Assembly (NCBI GenBank): GCA_947359465.1
Contig: OX375874.1
Coordinates: 87,721,672-87,785,671 of the forward strand
From: Metellina segmentata
Lineage: Eukaryota > Arthropoda > Arachnida > Araneae > Tetragnathidae
Reading direction: 5' to 3'
DNA: 64,000 bases
Part shown: positions 1 to 12,700 of the stretch, one piece after another
How positions within the stretch are numbered: the first letter of the stretch is position 1
Layout: each line of letters begins with the position of its first letter
Made by a program: the position numbers and the translations under genes
The notes under the pieces: generated by a model
The model's database searches: none
What the model was told of the DNA's origin: nothing
What the model saw: the letters and a program-made list of their open reading frames with translations, nothing else

Positions 1-484
1 ATTAGATTCTGTCTTAGTTACGCATAACGGTATGCGATGGAAAATGTTACGATTTTATATTCAATCAACAAGGTAGTTTCGAGTGATGTGCTGGGCGTGT
101 ACTTGTTCACATTGTCCGAATAAAAGGGAGTTCAGAATCAAAGTATTCAAAAGTACTAAATGCGATATTTTTGCAAAAATTTAATTAGGAAAAAGACGGT
201 TTATTGAAACTTAAGCGTGAGAAATCACAGGAACTGTCTTGTCGATTGAAATTATGTCGATTGGTGAACGCTTTTGATTAATTTTGATCTTATTAAAAAA
301 TTGATTCAATTTGAAATCTGAATTTTAAAAAAATGTATTTTATTTTGTATCAGCTCCATTTCAGGTCACCGCGCACCTGCTTAATTTCAGCACTTCTGTA
401 TTTGTAAATAAATTTCTTAAAAGTTAATCAAATGCTTCAAAAGTTAATATAGCTGGTGAGCCTTTTCCTTTTTTTTTTCAAACA
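1..484. other. Gene-free AT-rich stretch
   Basis: I see no splice-bounded reading frame, RNA gene or clear repeat end here. The stretch is AT-rich with short homopolymer runs and leads into the Helitron that begins at 485. Confidence 0.6.
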
Positions 485-1593
485 CTAGGGGGCTCCGCCC
501 CCTGCTCGCTTGCGCTCGCCAAGCCCCGAGGATTGCTACACAATCCCATTACGTTTGCTTTGCAAGCCAACACTCCTTTCGCAGAGTCATTTTCCTCTGC
601 GACGGCGAAACTATCTAAACAATCCTTATAATCCTGATTTTACTTTCCCGTCCATGACGTCACAGGGAGTGCTTCGCCCCCTGCTCGCTAATCCCCGATG
701 ATTGCTACGCAAACCATGACTCCTTTCGCAAATTATATCCCCCTTTTTTTTACTTTAACACTTAATGCACCCTAAACTAATAGCTGAATCAGTAAAGAAA
801 CCTTCTCCATCTTGTTCCGTGTACAATTTTGAATAAACCTTGTTAAATTCCTAATTCTCTAATCCGTACTTTCTGGGGTCAACCTCCAACGGCCAAATAA
901 AAAAGAGTCGTTGCCATGGTAATCTTTTGCAAGCGTCTTCCTTTCCACGACGACACAGCGTTGGAGTTTCATAAAGACCGTTTGACGTTTTATCTCCGCG
1001 CGTCGGAGCGAGAAACAATTTGTACACTGTAGGGAAATTATATTTTTTATCGCATCAAATTTATTTATGTACCAATTTCAAAAAACATTGTACCGTAAGA
1101 AAGAGTACATTCTAAGGTTTCCTGCTATGTTTTCAAATTTAAAAACTAATTATAATAAGATATAGATATGACAGTTTAAATAAAGTAACAAAAATGTGTC
1201 CCTATTTTTCTCGAATTACAAAAAAAAATATTATCAGGAACCAAATTCAAATTTCTAAAAACTCGGCGTGGTGCAAAAATTCCTATTTAGAGGTACTCTA
1301 TAAAAAACATGGCTGAAGACTGAAAATGTGTACGTCTTTTGCTCACTCGCGTTAAAAATTTCGCTTATTTCAACTTTGACACTTAATAAATCATAAACTA
1401 AAAGACTCATCGGAAAAAAATCATTTTCATCTAGTTTCCTGTGCAATTTTGAACACGCCATGATAATTTCGTTATTTGCTTATCCGTACTTTCTCGGCAA
1501 ACCGTCTAAGAATTGAGCAAAAAAAAAAAAGAAGCGAGTTTTCAATCCTGCGGCGGCGACAGCGGTGGTACCTTTTTTTTTAATATAGTGAGA
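485..1593 (-). mobile_element. Non-autonomous Helitron, family H1, copy 1 (diverged)
   Basis: On the minus strand the element starts near 1593 with TCTCACTATATTA, has a degraded (CCG)-type block near 1548-1570, and ends at 485 with a GGGGGC-GGA-GCCCCC hairpin running into CTAG followed by T. Those are Helitron-type ends: 5' TC, 3' hairpin plus CTAG, insertion between A and T. The expected A before the 5' TC is not present (the flank reads T), so the 5' end is eroded or slightly misplaced. A second hairpin-bearing terminal module lies inside at about 655-720. Only one of the internal ~185-bp units seen three times in copies 2 and 3 is present (about 1065-1130). No Rep/helicase coding is seen, so the copy is non-autonomous. 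It is clearly older than the other two. Confidence 0.75.
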
Positions 1594-4500
1594 AAAAATG
1601 GTCTTTTTCAAAAAGCTAAAAATTGACAAAAGATGAAAATATAAATCTAGACACACATAGACAACTGTTCAATGAATCTCTAATTAAAATATGTGCACAT
1701 TTCTGAACATTTTACTCGAATCTATCTTTCAAATTCTTAAATAACTTCTTGTGAAACTGAGCACTCGAGAAGTAACTCGAGACGAAGCACATGAAAATGA
1801 AAATCACCGAAACAATACTTAATTTCGTAATAAAAATTGCCCCAGTTTCCATCGTAAAATTTGGACATTCGTTTATATGAATTTTCGTATGCTAAATGCG
1901 CTTTTTTTCCCAAACAAAAAGTACTAAAGACATTAATATACGCGGCCAAGAACGGGTGTTGAGAAAGCTATTTTATAAACGCAAGAATTTAAGTTCGTGA
2001 AAATGAAAATATTTGGAATCAATCGTAAACTCAGAAGTCTGTTGAATATGGGACATTCGTAATCTTGCCTGTTTCTGAAACTGAAACGCAAGATACTAAA
2101 ACGCTTTTATTATCGCATTCACTTTGGAGTAATTCGGGCATTCATCTCAATCCTACACATCTCATCCTTAAAATCGAGTTCGAAAGTTTCATATGTCCAA
2201 ACCGTTAGGAAGAAATTAATCAAACAAATCTCGAAATTTATCGAATCCTCAAAAAAATATTAGTTTTGCAAAATATAGAAACGAAACTAGAAGACCTGCG
2301 CAGAGAACGTGTCCTGAAATGTCTTACATTAATTAATGGCAGTATCACTACTCCCTTTTCATGCCTTATTTAAATCTATTTGTAATCGATATATGCATTG
2401 ATATGGACATTTCATACTACCAAATGAAATAAAATTAATCAAAAGTATGAGGTACCATTTAATGGTTTTTACTAGCGTTAACTTATATTTCTACTAATGA
2501 TATAAGAAAACGTGCACATCAAATATGTCAACACAATTATCTTCTGGATGTCCATTTCAGTTGCATCCAATTCACAAAAATGCGATTAGGGAAATTTTGA
2601 TATCACAGTTTTCTAATTGCACACATTTTTTTCTGCGTTGATTTCTATCTTTGTGATTCTTTATGACCTTCTGTTATCAGGCCGCTGTATAATTTAAGTG
2701 GAACGGCAAGCACTTCCAAGTGTTTTTATAACAGTGTTTAATATCTCCACCCACATCTCAAATCAAGCAAAATGAAACAAATCGGAAAAATTAATAGTAA
2801 TCGATTTTATATGACTTATATTCGTTTGTTGTACTTCGCAACACGCAAATAATGCTGATTTCTGTGTCACGAACGTTTGGGAATGGAACTTCGAGCAGTT
2901 TGCATCTTTTAGATGGATTTGACGATAACATTTTTATTAGGCGCCACAATGTAATGCCGAAACAAGATTAACGGCACGAATACGAACTGCAAGTGACCTA
3001 CCCTTATGACAAGCCCATGAAAAAGAATGAGAAAAAGAATGCTGAAATTCAGAGTTTTGTTGAATTCGTGCTATTCTTAACCTCGTCTGCCTCGGAAACT
3101 GAATCCAGGAATTTAGGCTAGTAAACTTATAATCATGTTCAATTATAAATAAATTTATTTAACGTTCTTTTCATGCAGACATAAAAAAAAATATTTCTAA
3201 TTTTGTGGGAAGTTTTGATCAAATATTTAGAATTGTTATTATTCACTTTTTACAAAATAAGTCAAAGATAAATCTATCTCTGAAGTTAATATATGATAGC
3301 GAAGGAGATAAATTATCGTCACATCCTAGTTTCAGTTTGAAATTAAGAATGAACATATTAGTGTGAGTTCTTATGAATAATTCTTAAAGAGATTAGTAAG
3401 AAGTCAAACTGCGAAATGCAACAGTATTTTAATTTTTTTTAAAGATTTTATTCTTTTGTTAAGATCTCTCAAATCGATGCGGAACAAAATGAATTCTATG
3501 GACAAAGATTAGACGTTGTAAGGCTGAAATGAAATTTGAGATTTGTAAATAGGTCGATATTAATCAGTGCTTTTTTACAACTAACGATCAGAAATGTGAT
3601 TCATTTGCTTTTGAGCTCATTAGAAAAGACATGAAATCGATTACATTAAAATTATTATTATTTTTTTTTTACTATTTTAATACTCATTGAACCATAACAA
3701 GTTCTCTTTGTAAACTTAGATAGGGTAAATTACTCTGAGTAAATGTTTTCATAGCGTGTTATAGGTGTATTAATGAACATAAATTTTCAACTGTTGAACT
3801 GTGCGTTATATGATGACGCCATGTTTCCATAAGGCTTCGATGATTGTTTGGAAATGAGCTCAGCGAAAAAGAAATCGGAAATACTACAAACTGAGAAGGG
3901 GGATTGGCCAATGATTAGAAAACATATTCATAGATTTAATGATTTAATGAATCGTTACAAGTTTGATTTACAAGTTTCCTTCAAATAAACTTAAAAGATA
4001 ATGATAAGGTAGGTAAAAAAACTGCTCGAGGAAAACAGTGTTTCATTAAAGTATGAAACGAAACTCTTTTTTGTCAATCGAGTTCTTTTTTGATCTAATA
4101 TACATTTCATTAAAAAAATATGCAAGATAGACTTTGATACATAGTCTATTAAGAGCAGAAACTCATTAAGTGAAATTTTTCGGGGGCACTGAGTAAACAA
4201 ATATATATACATATATTTTCTTGATAATGAGAAATATATTGTAATATTATTATTGGTTTAAATGATCATTAACCCTACCAAAACTCATAATTTTGATTTT
4301 TTAACGTATAGAAACTAATATTAAGTCTTATGTTTGTCAGTTAATGAAGTTTCTGCTCCGAGACGATGTACTTAAATAAACAAATATTTACAATTTTATT
4401 AGGTATCAAAGAGCCCAGGTGCATAATTATATTCAGTGTTCTGCAACACACTCCAACATTTTGTCCGAATTTTAAAACTACAGTAAAATTAAAAACAGAC

Positions 4501-6659
4501 GTAAAACACAATTATCGGCTAAATATGTATTACATATTTATAATAAAACACACATCAAAATTAATTAACTTACTTTGTTTAAAACCAAGGGATACTTGCA
4601 GAATTTTCAATTTTGTTGATAACTTTTGAAGTTATTTGTCATTGACATAGAAGATGTTATTCATAAAGTGTTTGTGGTAATTTGGGAGGTGTAGGGAGAT
4701 TGTTCCTTAGCTAGAAAAGAAAAAAAAAGTGTAACAAAGAGCGCGCTTTGCACTGCAGAACATCGTAACTTATCATTAAAAAAACAAATCGGCCAAAATT
4801 TTGATAAAATTAAGGAAAAATTGTTCTGCAAGGACTTTGTTCTGCTACGTACGTCGCAGTTTGAGCACTTTCTGTTCCTGTGTCAATGAGCACGTAATTT
4901 GCAATCCTACGGAGTGTCTGGAAGTTCTAATAACTAAATAACTCCCTACATCTGGGAAATAAAGTCATAGGTTCTGAAATCAGTCTAACAATACTCAGCA
5001 ATTTTGAAGCATTTTAATTTATTTTAATGTTTAAAAAAAAGTGAAACGCTGATAGGTCAGTATAAAGCAAACGCTTTTAACCGCTGATGTTTCAATGGAA
5101 TAATAATTTCTTTGAACAGGATGAAAGGGAATATTTTTTTTGGTTGAACGAATAAGATATACTTCTTTTATTCTAACAATAGAAGATAATAGGGAAATAA
5201 TACGTATTTTCAATACCTGTTTAAACAAAGGAATATTAAGATGATAACTAACGATTCATCCTCGTTTCCTGTGCGAGATCTATTTATTTCCAACTTATAA
5301 TATTCCACCCACTTGAACCTTCAATTTCAAACGTTCTTGGGCTTGGAGAAAATGTTATTCTACAGCAGCTTCATCAGGTTTGGATAAGAGACTGCGATAT
5401 TTTACTGTCTGAAAGGTTATAGGTGATGCTTACATATGAGAAGTAGGTTTTTCATATGAAAGTAAAACGTCTAGAAAACATTTGTTTTCATATTTCTTTA
5501 GCAAAGATGATTCCTCAGAGACAGTGCATATAAGAAAATACTTCTTGCTGATACGTTTTTCCATTTGTATTGTTGTCTAACGCAGAACACAACATTCTAC
5601 GATCTATACAAAGACTAAATTGTAATACTTTTCTCTCAGCTTTTGTAGATTGAGAGAGAGAAATTGAAATTATTTGAAACTATTGTGTTTGATAATTTTA
5701 AAATATAATTTATGTATAGATTTATCAATTCAAGTTTGAGGAATATAACATCGGTCATAAAAAAATTTGGATACAAATGTAAATTGTGGAATTATAAACT
5801 TTCATTCGCGCGATTATTTTTCATAATTGTACATATAATTTTCGAAACTAAAAAGGAACAAACCATTTTGTTTCCTAATACAAGTTAGTCCAAAAAGTAT
5901 ATCACACAACTTTTTGTGCTTTATATACATCGTCCGTTGAGTACTGGTATGAAATCCTGTATTACATTATATGTTCTCATTTTTAACAACTTCGCTATTT
6001 TTCACATGAGTTGGGATATTTGAACATTCCTTTCTCCTCTCAAAATTCTAAATGTATCAAAATTGGGATTTAAAGAAAAATATTTAAAATTGAAATGTTG
6101 AATCAATTGTATTAAACTATCAATCTGGGTTATCAGCGATTAATAACAATACCAAATCATCACACAAATGATTATATAGCAAACGCTATATACACACACA
6201 AGTTGTAAATATGAGTGAAAAGAGTTTAGAAAGAAACGACATAAGTTCATCTGCGATCTTATGTAATTTGGTCCAAAGAAACGCACATTTCATTCTTCTC
6301 TATTACTATTGCTGAAAATAAAGTTTATGTTTACCCATTTTTTCATAACTGAAAAAAACAAGGTTTTTTTTTCGTCTCGACAAAGATACGAATGAATGAC
6401 ATTACGTTTCTAAACATACACATTTATCTTTTTAATTTCATCATTTATTATTTTTATCAACATGTTCGTGGGTTGTAGCTGAGGAACCCCTGCCAAAGAT
6501 GATTGAGACAATTGAACTTTTAGTGTCTTAGAGGCGACCATTAACTTAAGATACAAAAACAATACCTAACATCAGCTAACTACGTTGTGTGCATTTGCAT
6601 GGAATGCTGCACACTCACAGCCTATCTTGTTTTTAAAAAATAATTACCAACGTCATATG
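1594..6659. other. Gene-free AT-rich DNA
   Basis: About 5 kb without a supportable gene. Open frames here are under 90 codons, lack splice context, and show the Phe/Leu/Lys/Ile/Asn composition expected of random AT-rich DNA. I see no transposase motif, long inverted repeat or RNA gene. Confidence 0.55.
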
Positions 6660-6960
6660 TGACGTGAGTGAGTCGTTTTGCGGTGAGGGGGCAAGGATTT
6701 TCCTTTTCCTTCCTACACTCTTAGAAGGAAAAAAATGTGTCTGTAGTTCCGGTTAAGAATGGGGTTCTTCGTTGGGCGAAAGGTAAGCGAATCTCGCTAA
6801 GTGCCGAAACTGTGTCTCGAGATTGAGGTTACTCCCCATGTGCGCCTACCAAGTTCAAGGCTGCCGGTTCTATGTGCGATCAGATTAAATGTCATAGCCC
6901 ATGCTTAGAAAGTACACCTGCGCGTTCCTTTCATTATGAGAGGCGTTCAATGGACTGCGT
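6660..6960. other. GC-richer unidentified patch
   Basis: This ~300-bp patch is less AT-rich than its flanks and has a different word composition. It contains a short run around 6755-6790 with a GTAAG that could serve as a splice donor. No open frame of useful length covers it. It could be a noncoding exon, a conserved element or an old repeat; the sequence alone does not decide. Confidence 0.25.
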
Positions 6961-7109
6961 TTGAATATCACCGTGTTGATCATTCATTTATTCAGTGTTG
7001 CCAACGTGCAGAGGAAAATACGCATACAGTCTGTTTATTGCTCTTCGCTACTTCATATTTATGCTCTTTTTATCATCTTATATACTTTTTCAAAATTAAA
7101 TTGTTAAAT

Positions 7110-8073
7110 GAATCGGTTGTTTGAGAAACCCCATAAGTCAGGTGAGAACAATTTTTGGGAAATCGAGAAAAAACTGTTTCTGCGTAAACCAAGATGTATT
7201 GTTTGTAGCTAAATACAATCCTTGTGCTCAAAAGACAAATAATTAAATTATTATGGATTTTTAAAGTCAGTTGACTTATGAGGTTTCTCAAATACAAATA
7301 CTTTGGCAAAAAGTAATTGCTTTCTAAACTGCATAAAATAAAAAGTACACATAGTACACCTCAAAAATGCATTCTAAAACAAGTAGAAACATTAAATAAA
7401 TATGAAACACAAATAAGATTATTTAATTCTATGAATAAGAGTGGTATAAATGGTGAAATAAAATGTATTCATCATTAGCGTAGTTCTCTGGCAACTCAGA
7501 ATCATATGTAGGACACTGGTGAACTATGTCTTTGTAGAATGCATGAATGTTTTCTTCATCTGGGATGTATTTCATCAGTTTATTTATGACTTCAATTTTT
7601 TCTTATTGATGATGATTTTTCCACTTGGATATACTGGTTTATTTGGGAGTGACAGAGGCAGCTTTTTATTATTGTTTAACCGAAAAGTGTGACTGCAAAA
7701 CCCATCATTAAAAGATTTGTCTATTACAACATACTTATGTTTGAAAGACTTGTGAAAACGGCATGAAACTGCGAGGTTTTAAAAGCGACTTTCTCATCCT
7801 TTGGAACTTTACGCCTATAAGTCACTTTTTTTCTCGAAATCGAGTTTTCGGTAAAAATCTATTTCTTCTCGAATAAACGAAACCCCATAAGCCAGTGACT
7901 TATGGGGTTTCTCGAACACACGAAAACTTTCATAAGGGCCAACTCCATGTGGAATGACCTGAATCGTGAGGTTTCTCTTCTAAAAGACGTGTCTACCTCT
8001 AAAGAATAGATTTTTACCAAAAAGTCGATTTCGACAAAAAGTGACTTATGGGGTTTCTTAAACAACCGATTCA
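7110..8073. mobile_element. TIR element of MITE type with an internal copy of its ends
   Basis: The ends are inverted repeats of about 31 bp: GAATCGGTTGTTTGAGAAAC... at 7110-7140, mirrored at 8041-8073 with one or two mismatches. AAAT flanks both sides and may be the target duplication. The core motif (GAAACCCCATAAGTCA or its complement) recurs inside at about 7260-7290 and as a back-to-back pair at about 7880-7915, so the element looks nested or built from repeated ends. No transposase coding is recognisable. The superfamily is not assigned. Confidence 0.7.
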
Positions 8074-8671
8074 AATGTCAAGATGAGTCGAAAGTTGAAT
8101 GAAAACGATTAATCCCAAAACTACTTTTTGAATAATTTGTTTTTGATATGAATCGATTGGGTAAATTTTGGTGAATGGATTGGGTAATTATAAAAATTAT
8201 AATTTAAAATTTATCTAATGAATGTATTTATTTTTGAATGAAATTAATTCAATCAAAATGGTCTGACCTAATTGAAGCAAGCATTTTGAAATAAAACCAC
8301 GGTTGTGTGTTGAAAACTTCTGAAGTAAAAATGAATTTTGTGTTTGTAAATATTGGCATGCATCGAATTGGTTAAATCTGGATTTAGATATCAGTAGATA
8401 AAAGGTTTCGATAAGAAAATGGAAAATACTCAAAGCGTACACCAATTAATACATTAGATTCAGAAGGTTAGAATTGTAGTTAAAAGGAGGAAATTAATGT
8501 TTTCTCTCGTATTTACCTAATACTAATTATGTAATTAGATAAATAACAAAAATCACATACCTTTAGAAATGCTTAAGAATTGTAGGTGCACACAGATAGT
8601 TTTGCTCCCTTTAAATTGTCAAAGTTATAATTAGTAATTGTATAGGAATGAAAGAAATTGAATAAAAATAA
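8074..8671. other. Gene-free AT-rich spacer
   Basis: Nothing recognisable lies between the TIR element and Helitron copy 2. The last base, 8671, is the A expected on the 5' side of a Helitron insertion. Confidence 0.5.
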
Positions 8672-10222
8672 TCTCTCTATATTAAAAAAAAGTTACCGCC
8701 GCCGCCGCCGCCGCCGAAGAATTGAAATTTTTGTTGTTTAGCTCCATTCTTAGACGGTTTCCCGAGAAAGTACTGATCGGAAAAATATGAAATTAACATG
8801 CTTTGTTCTTCATCGTATTCCCTGGATAATTATTAAGATTTTTTTCCGATGCGGCTATTAGTTTAGGTTTTATTAAGTGTTAAAGTTGAAGAAGTGAAAT
8901 TTCTTCCGCGAGTGAGCAAAACACATTCAAAATTTCAGTCTTTAGTCGTGAGTTTTTTTTTAAGAGTACCTCTCAACGTAAATTTTTGCAGCTCGTCGAG
9001 TTTCTTTTGAAATTTAAATGTGGTTCTTGATAATATTTTTTTGAAATTCGGGAAAAATCGGGACATTTTTGTTACTTTTTTTTAAAACTGCCGTATCTAT
9101 ATCTAATTACTATTAGTTTTTAATTTTTAAAATATCGCAGTATACCTCAGAATATACTCTTTCTTACGGTACTATTATTTTTGAAATCGGTTAATAATTA
9201 AATTGGATGCGATCAAAAGTTCGTGATACAAAATTCGGAATCTTCGGATATTTTCGCTACGTTTTGTTAAAACCGTTATGTCTACGGCAAAAACCATTAT
9301 TTTTTAAATTTGAGAACATCACTGAATACACTACATTACACTCTTTCTTATGGTACAATTATTTTTCAAATTGGTTAATAAACAAAATCGATGCAATTAA
9401 AAGTAGGTCATACAATTTTCGGAACTTTCAGATCGTAACTTCCGATACAAAACTAAAATGGTCATATCTATATAGTATTACTGTTAGTTTTTAATTTTAA
9501 AAATATTGCAGTATACCTCACAATGTACTCTTTCTTACGGTACAATTATTTTTAAAATTGGTTCATAAATAAATTCGATGCAATCAAAAGTTGGTGACAC
9601 AAATTTCGTATTTTTCAGTTCGCATAGCTGGTTCGGCAAACAGCAGTGGGTTGCATTTTCTACTATCGGGTTTGCCAGATATCAAATTTATCGTAGCAAC
9701 AATTGCCGTAAAAACGATTTCTTTTTATTTGGCGAGGAAAAAGGCTCGCTTTTTTCCCTCTGTTCTCAAGACAGTTTACCGACAAAGTACAATCGTAAAG
9801 TTTTGATATTAACACTGTTTACTTAAAATTGTACAGGGAACAAGATACAGAAGATTTTTTACTGATGCGGCTATTATTTTAGGGTGCATTAAGTGTTAAA
9901 GCAAAAAAAAGTGAAATCAATTGCGAAAGAAGTATTGGTTTGAGAAAGCAAACCAAACGGGATTGCGTAGCAATCCCCGGGGTCGGCGAGCGTAAGCGAG
10001 CAGGGCGCGAAGCCCTCGCTGTGACGTCATGTACCGGAAAGTGAAATCAGCATAATACGAATTATTCAGATAGTTTCACTCTGTTAAAGGAATGTTGGTT
10101 TGCGAAGCAAACCAAATGACATCTGTGAAAGGAGTGTTGGTTTGCGAAGCAAACCAAATGGGATTGCGCAGCAATCCCCGGGGGTTGGTGAGCGTAAGCG
10201 AGCAGGGGGCGGAGCCCCCTAG
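8672..10222 (+). mobile_element. Non-autonomous Helitron, family H1, copy 2 (young)
   Basis: The element begins TCTCTCTATATTA directly after an A and ends at 10222 with hairpin GGGGGC-GGA-GCCCCC (10205-10219) and CTAG, followed by T at 10223. That is the A|TC...CTAG|T insertion of Helitrons. A (CCG)7 run is at 8696-8716. The hairpin nearly abuts CTAG, closer than the usual ~10 nt. Near the 3' end are two terminal modules (9959-10016 and 10160-10222) and repeated GGTTTGC-GAA-GCAAACC hairpins (10097-10113, 10139-10155). Short frames inside lack Rep/HUH or helicase motifs. It is nearly identical to the element at 33069-34615 in the opposite orientation, and the flanks do not match, so the two are separate insertions. 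Confidence 0.88.
9060..9605. repeat. Three tandem ~185-bp units inside Helitron copy 2
   Basis: A motif CTCTTTCTTAYGGTAC followed by a conserved stretch about a TTAATAA/GATGCAATC segment begins at 9158, 9342 and 9528, giving periods of 184 and 186 bp. The units have diverged from one another, but each is almost identical to its counterpart in the inverted copy near 33700-34140. The older copy at 485-1593 has only one unit. Confidence 0.8.
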
Positions 10223-11380
10223 TTGTATTAAAGTTTAGAGAGCTGTGATTTAAAGGTAAACAAATAGGATATGACTCAGTATACATTAACAAAAATAGAA
10301 GAGTTTTATTACAATTTTATGAACCATTTTGTTACATTTTTGCGTCGAGCAAAGCAAGAGACTTCAATACTTCTGAGAACCGATATGGGATCAGGATATT
10401 TTTTATATATCCTGTTGTTTAATTATAATTTTTAAAAACCCAATTCTGTCTAACTACTGATATTCCTTTTGTTCTAAATCCCAAAAAATGGACATTCGCC
10501 ATATGCAAATTCTCACTGCACTCTCTATTGCCGATACTGGGTGACTAGTAGACGGTTGGACAGTTAATTTTTCTATTGCTTTAGTCGTACTTCTTAACAA
10601 ATTATTCGAGTGTATTTTTTCTACCAACCTTTATAAAGTGACTTTTTTCCTGTTGGCCATTGAAAATAATTAAAAAACTTTTTTTTAAATAAGCTATTTA
10701 TGGCTTAGAAGAATCTTAAATATTTATCTCAGACATGTATAGTGTTTAAACTTCTAGAATTTCTCTCTCGTAAAAATAACCAATACAAAACTATTGCAAC
10801 AAATATGATTAAAATTGGTATAAAAGCGACTCTTTTATTACTTTCCATATCTTTTTTCTCATTTCCGGTTAAGCGCACGCTCCAAAGCATTTAGTTGACG
10901 TGTTCCATAAAAAATTCGGTACTTTGCTCGGTGAAGCATACTGCACGCAAAACTTTTACTCCTCTAGAACAACTATTTCCGCAAATGTGCACTCACAATA
11001 TAAAAGAAATTATTCGTTAAGTAAAGCCTTTCGCTTTCTTCTTAAAAACCATTTATCCACCCATGAAACATATTTACTTTCCTTTCATAACACAATTTAT
11101 TCGGATATATTAAAAATATCTAAACACGCAAGAAATGACTAGCGTGTGTACGAACATGAAGGCAAGATAAATTAACTTCGTGAACCGATTCTTGGGACAA
11201 CCTAGTTTCAACTTATTAGAGAAAGCATTAAAATGAATATAAAAGGTATAAAAACATTTCGTGTTGAGTTGTTATCTTTTTATATTACATTTAAGGATAG
11301 TTAAAAACAAGTGACTTATTCGAGAAAATTTCAGTTGAATTTTTTAACAACGATAGTATCTTATGTTTTTTATTCTAACA
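10223..11380. other. Gene-free AT-rich DNA
   Basis: No gene, RNA or repeat boundary can be supported here. Short frames, for example 10900-11142, have no splice context and no recognisable domain. Confidence 0.5.
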
Positions 11381-11849
11381 TACGAGGGTCGTTTGATATG
11401 TATGATACAAAAGCAAATTCAACACCGTTTTTTTTTCGAAAATTTGATTTTATTTGTCAACAAATTTCATTGAAGGCTACGGAATTGGTCTCCAGCGAAT
11501 CTCCAATTTTTTCATCCCTTCGGAAAAGTACCTTTAGTCAAAGGCTTCAAAATTCTCATTGACATCTTTATTCGAGGATAATTTAGAGGGGTACAAGCAG
11601 AACAAAAAGACGACAGTCTACTTTATATAAAAAAATGTTTTATCACTGCAAAAAAAAAAATATTTATTTCCTATTTCTGTGGCAGTTGCTTCAATGCTCG
11701 CTTCAAACGTCTGTAGATCTCAAAGAAAGTGTCGCATTTAACTGAAATTTGGCCTGAGCAAGTTCCAAGAGCGACACTTACCTATAGTGGCGTCACCAAA
11801 TTGTGTCCCAATATCATACAAGTTTAACAAATTTATCAAACGACCCTAA
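11381..11849 (-). mobile_element. Internally deleted mariner element
   Basis: Terminal inverted repeats ACGAGGGTCGTTTGATATG (from 11382) and its mirror ending in TATCAAACGACCCT (about 11834-11846) match the known mariner end type beginning with GAGGGTCRTT, next to a TA. Read on the minus strand, 11430-11560 encodes a degraded transposase C-terminus (a KALDKxYF-like and EGMKKLEIRW segment) with stop codons. At under 500 bp, against ~1.3 kb for a full mariner, the middle of the transposase is missing. Dead copy. Confidence 0.7.
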
Positions 11850-12569
11850 AAGATATTTTATATTCTACGTTCAGTGTAATCACACAGCTTTGAATGTACA
11901 ATTTTGAGTATGAATCACACTTAAACTATATGAAAAGTATTAATTTATTCGTTTATACGATTTATTTGTATTGATGCATTCCTCTACTATAATCACGTTT
12001 CCTATATTGATTTATACACATATCCACAATCTCCGCCTTTCGACTTACAAAAAAGCTTCGAGTATCAGAGAGTGGATACATTTCCAATTTACAAGGGACA
12101 GCAACGAAGACTTGTAGGCTCTCACATTCCACTCAACCGCCAGCCGTGAGGATTTTTTTAGACCAACAGATTTAACGTGTATATATCCTACACGAGGGCC
12201 ACCGGTACCCGGAGTTCCCAGGAGATCACCTTATTAGGTGGTGACCTCACTCAGTGCTGTGTAACCTCAGTTATCTGACATTGGTATAATTGAAATGATT
12301 AAATGTATTTCGGGAATTGTGTTCCAACCAAATTAATTGGGTAGACCAATACTTTTTAATGTACTAAGAGGTCTTAAGAAATGTCCAGTGTCTTGAATGT
12401 TGGTGAATTGAAACAATATGTCTCCTCCAGACATTATGCATGAAGATGGCTGCTCATATTACATTCCCTGAAAAATTAAAATATTACAGGCCGTTTTGCA
12501 CCTAAAAGAATGAATTGGTTTTATTCCCCTTAAAAATTGTTCTTTACTACTGGCCAACTCCGCGCTAGC
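11850..12569. other. Gene-free stretch with a GC-richer repeat-like block
   Basis: Mostly AT-rich. The block 12100-12280 is GC-richer and contains an imperfect stem around 12225-12250 (TCACCT-TATT-AGGTGG). It looks like a fragment of an interspersed repeat, but I cannot assign it to a family and no other copy is obvious in the window. Confidence 0.3.
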
Positions 12570-12700
12570 AACCTGCTAGTTGTGGCTAGTATGGCATGTC
12601 CATTACTTGACGTTATCTGTCTTGTGTTTGATCCAGTTTAGCCAAAGATATGACCCTTGAGCCATAAACACCCAACCAAATGTCAAAAGTGTAGGTATTA
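12570..12700 (+). repeat. Dispersed repeat R2, copy 1
   Basis: Diverged similarity to 18280-18410: both carry a GACG...TCTTGTGTTTG...CAGTTT.GCCAAA.ATATGACC pattern in the same order and orientation. This is an old interspersed repeat of unknown type; no ends can be defined. Confidence 0.45.

Noticed and set aside
9207..9826. Frames of 71-95 codons repeated in both young Helitrons
   Set aside because: Their identity reflects recent copying of the element. They show no Rep, helicase or other domain, overlap in several frames, and cross the internal ~185-bp units.
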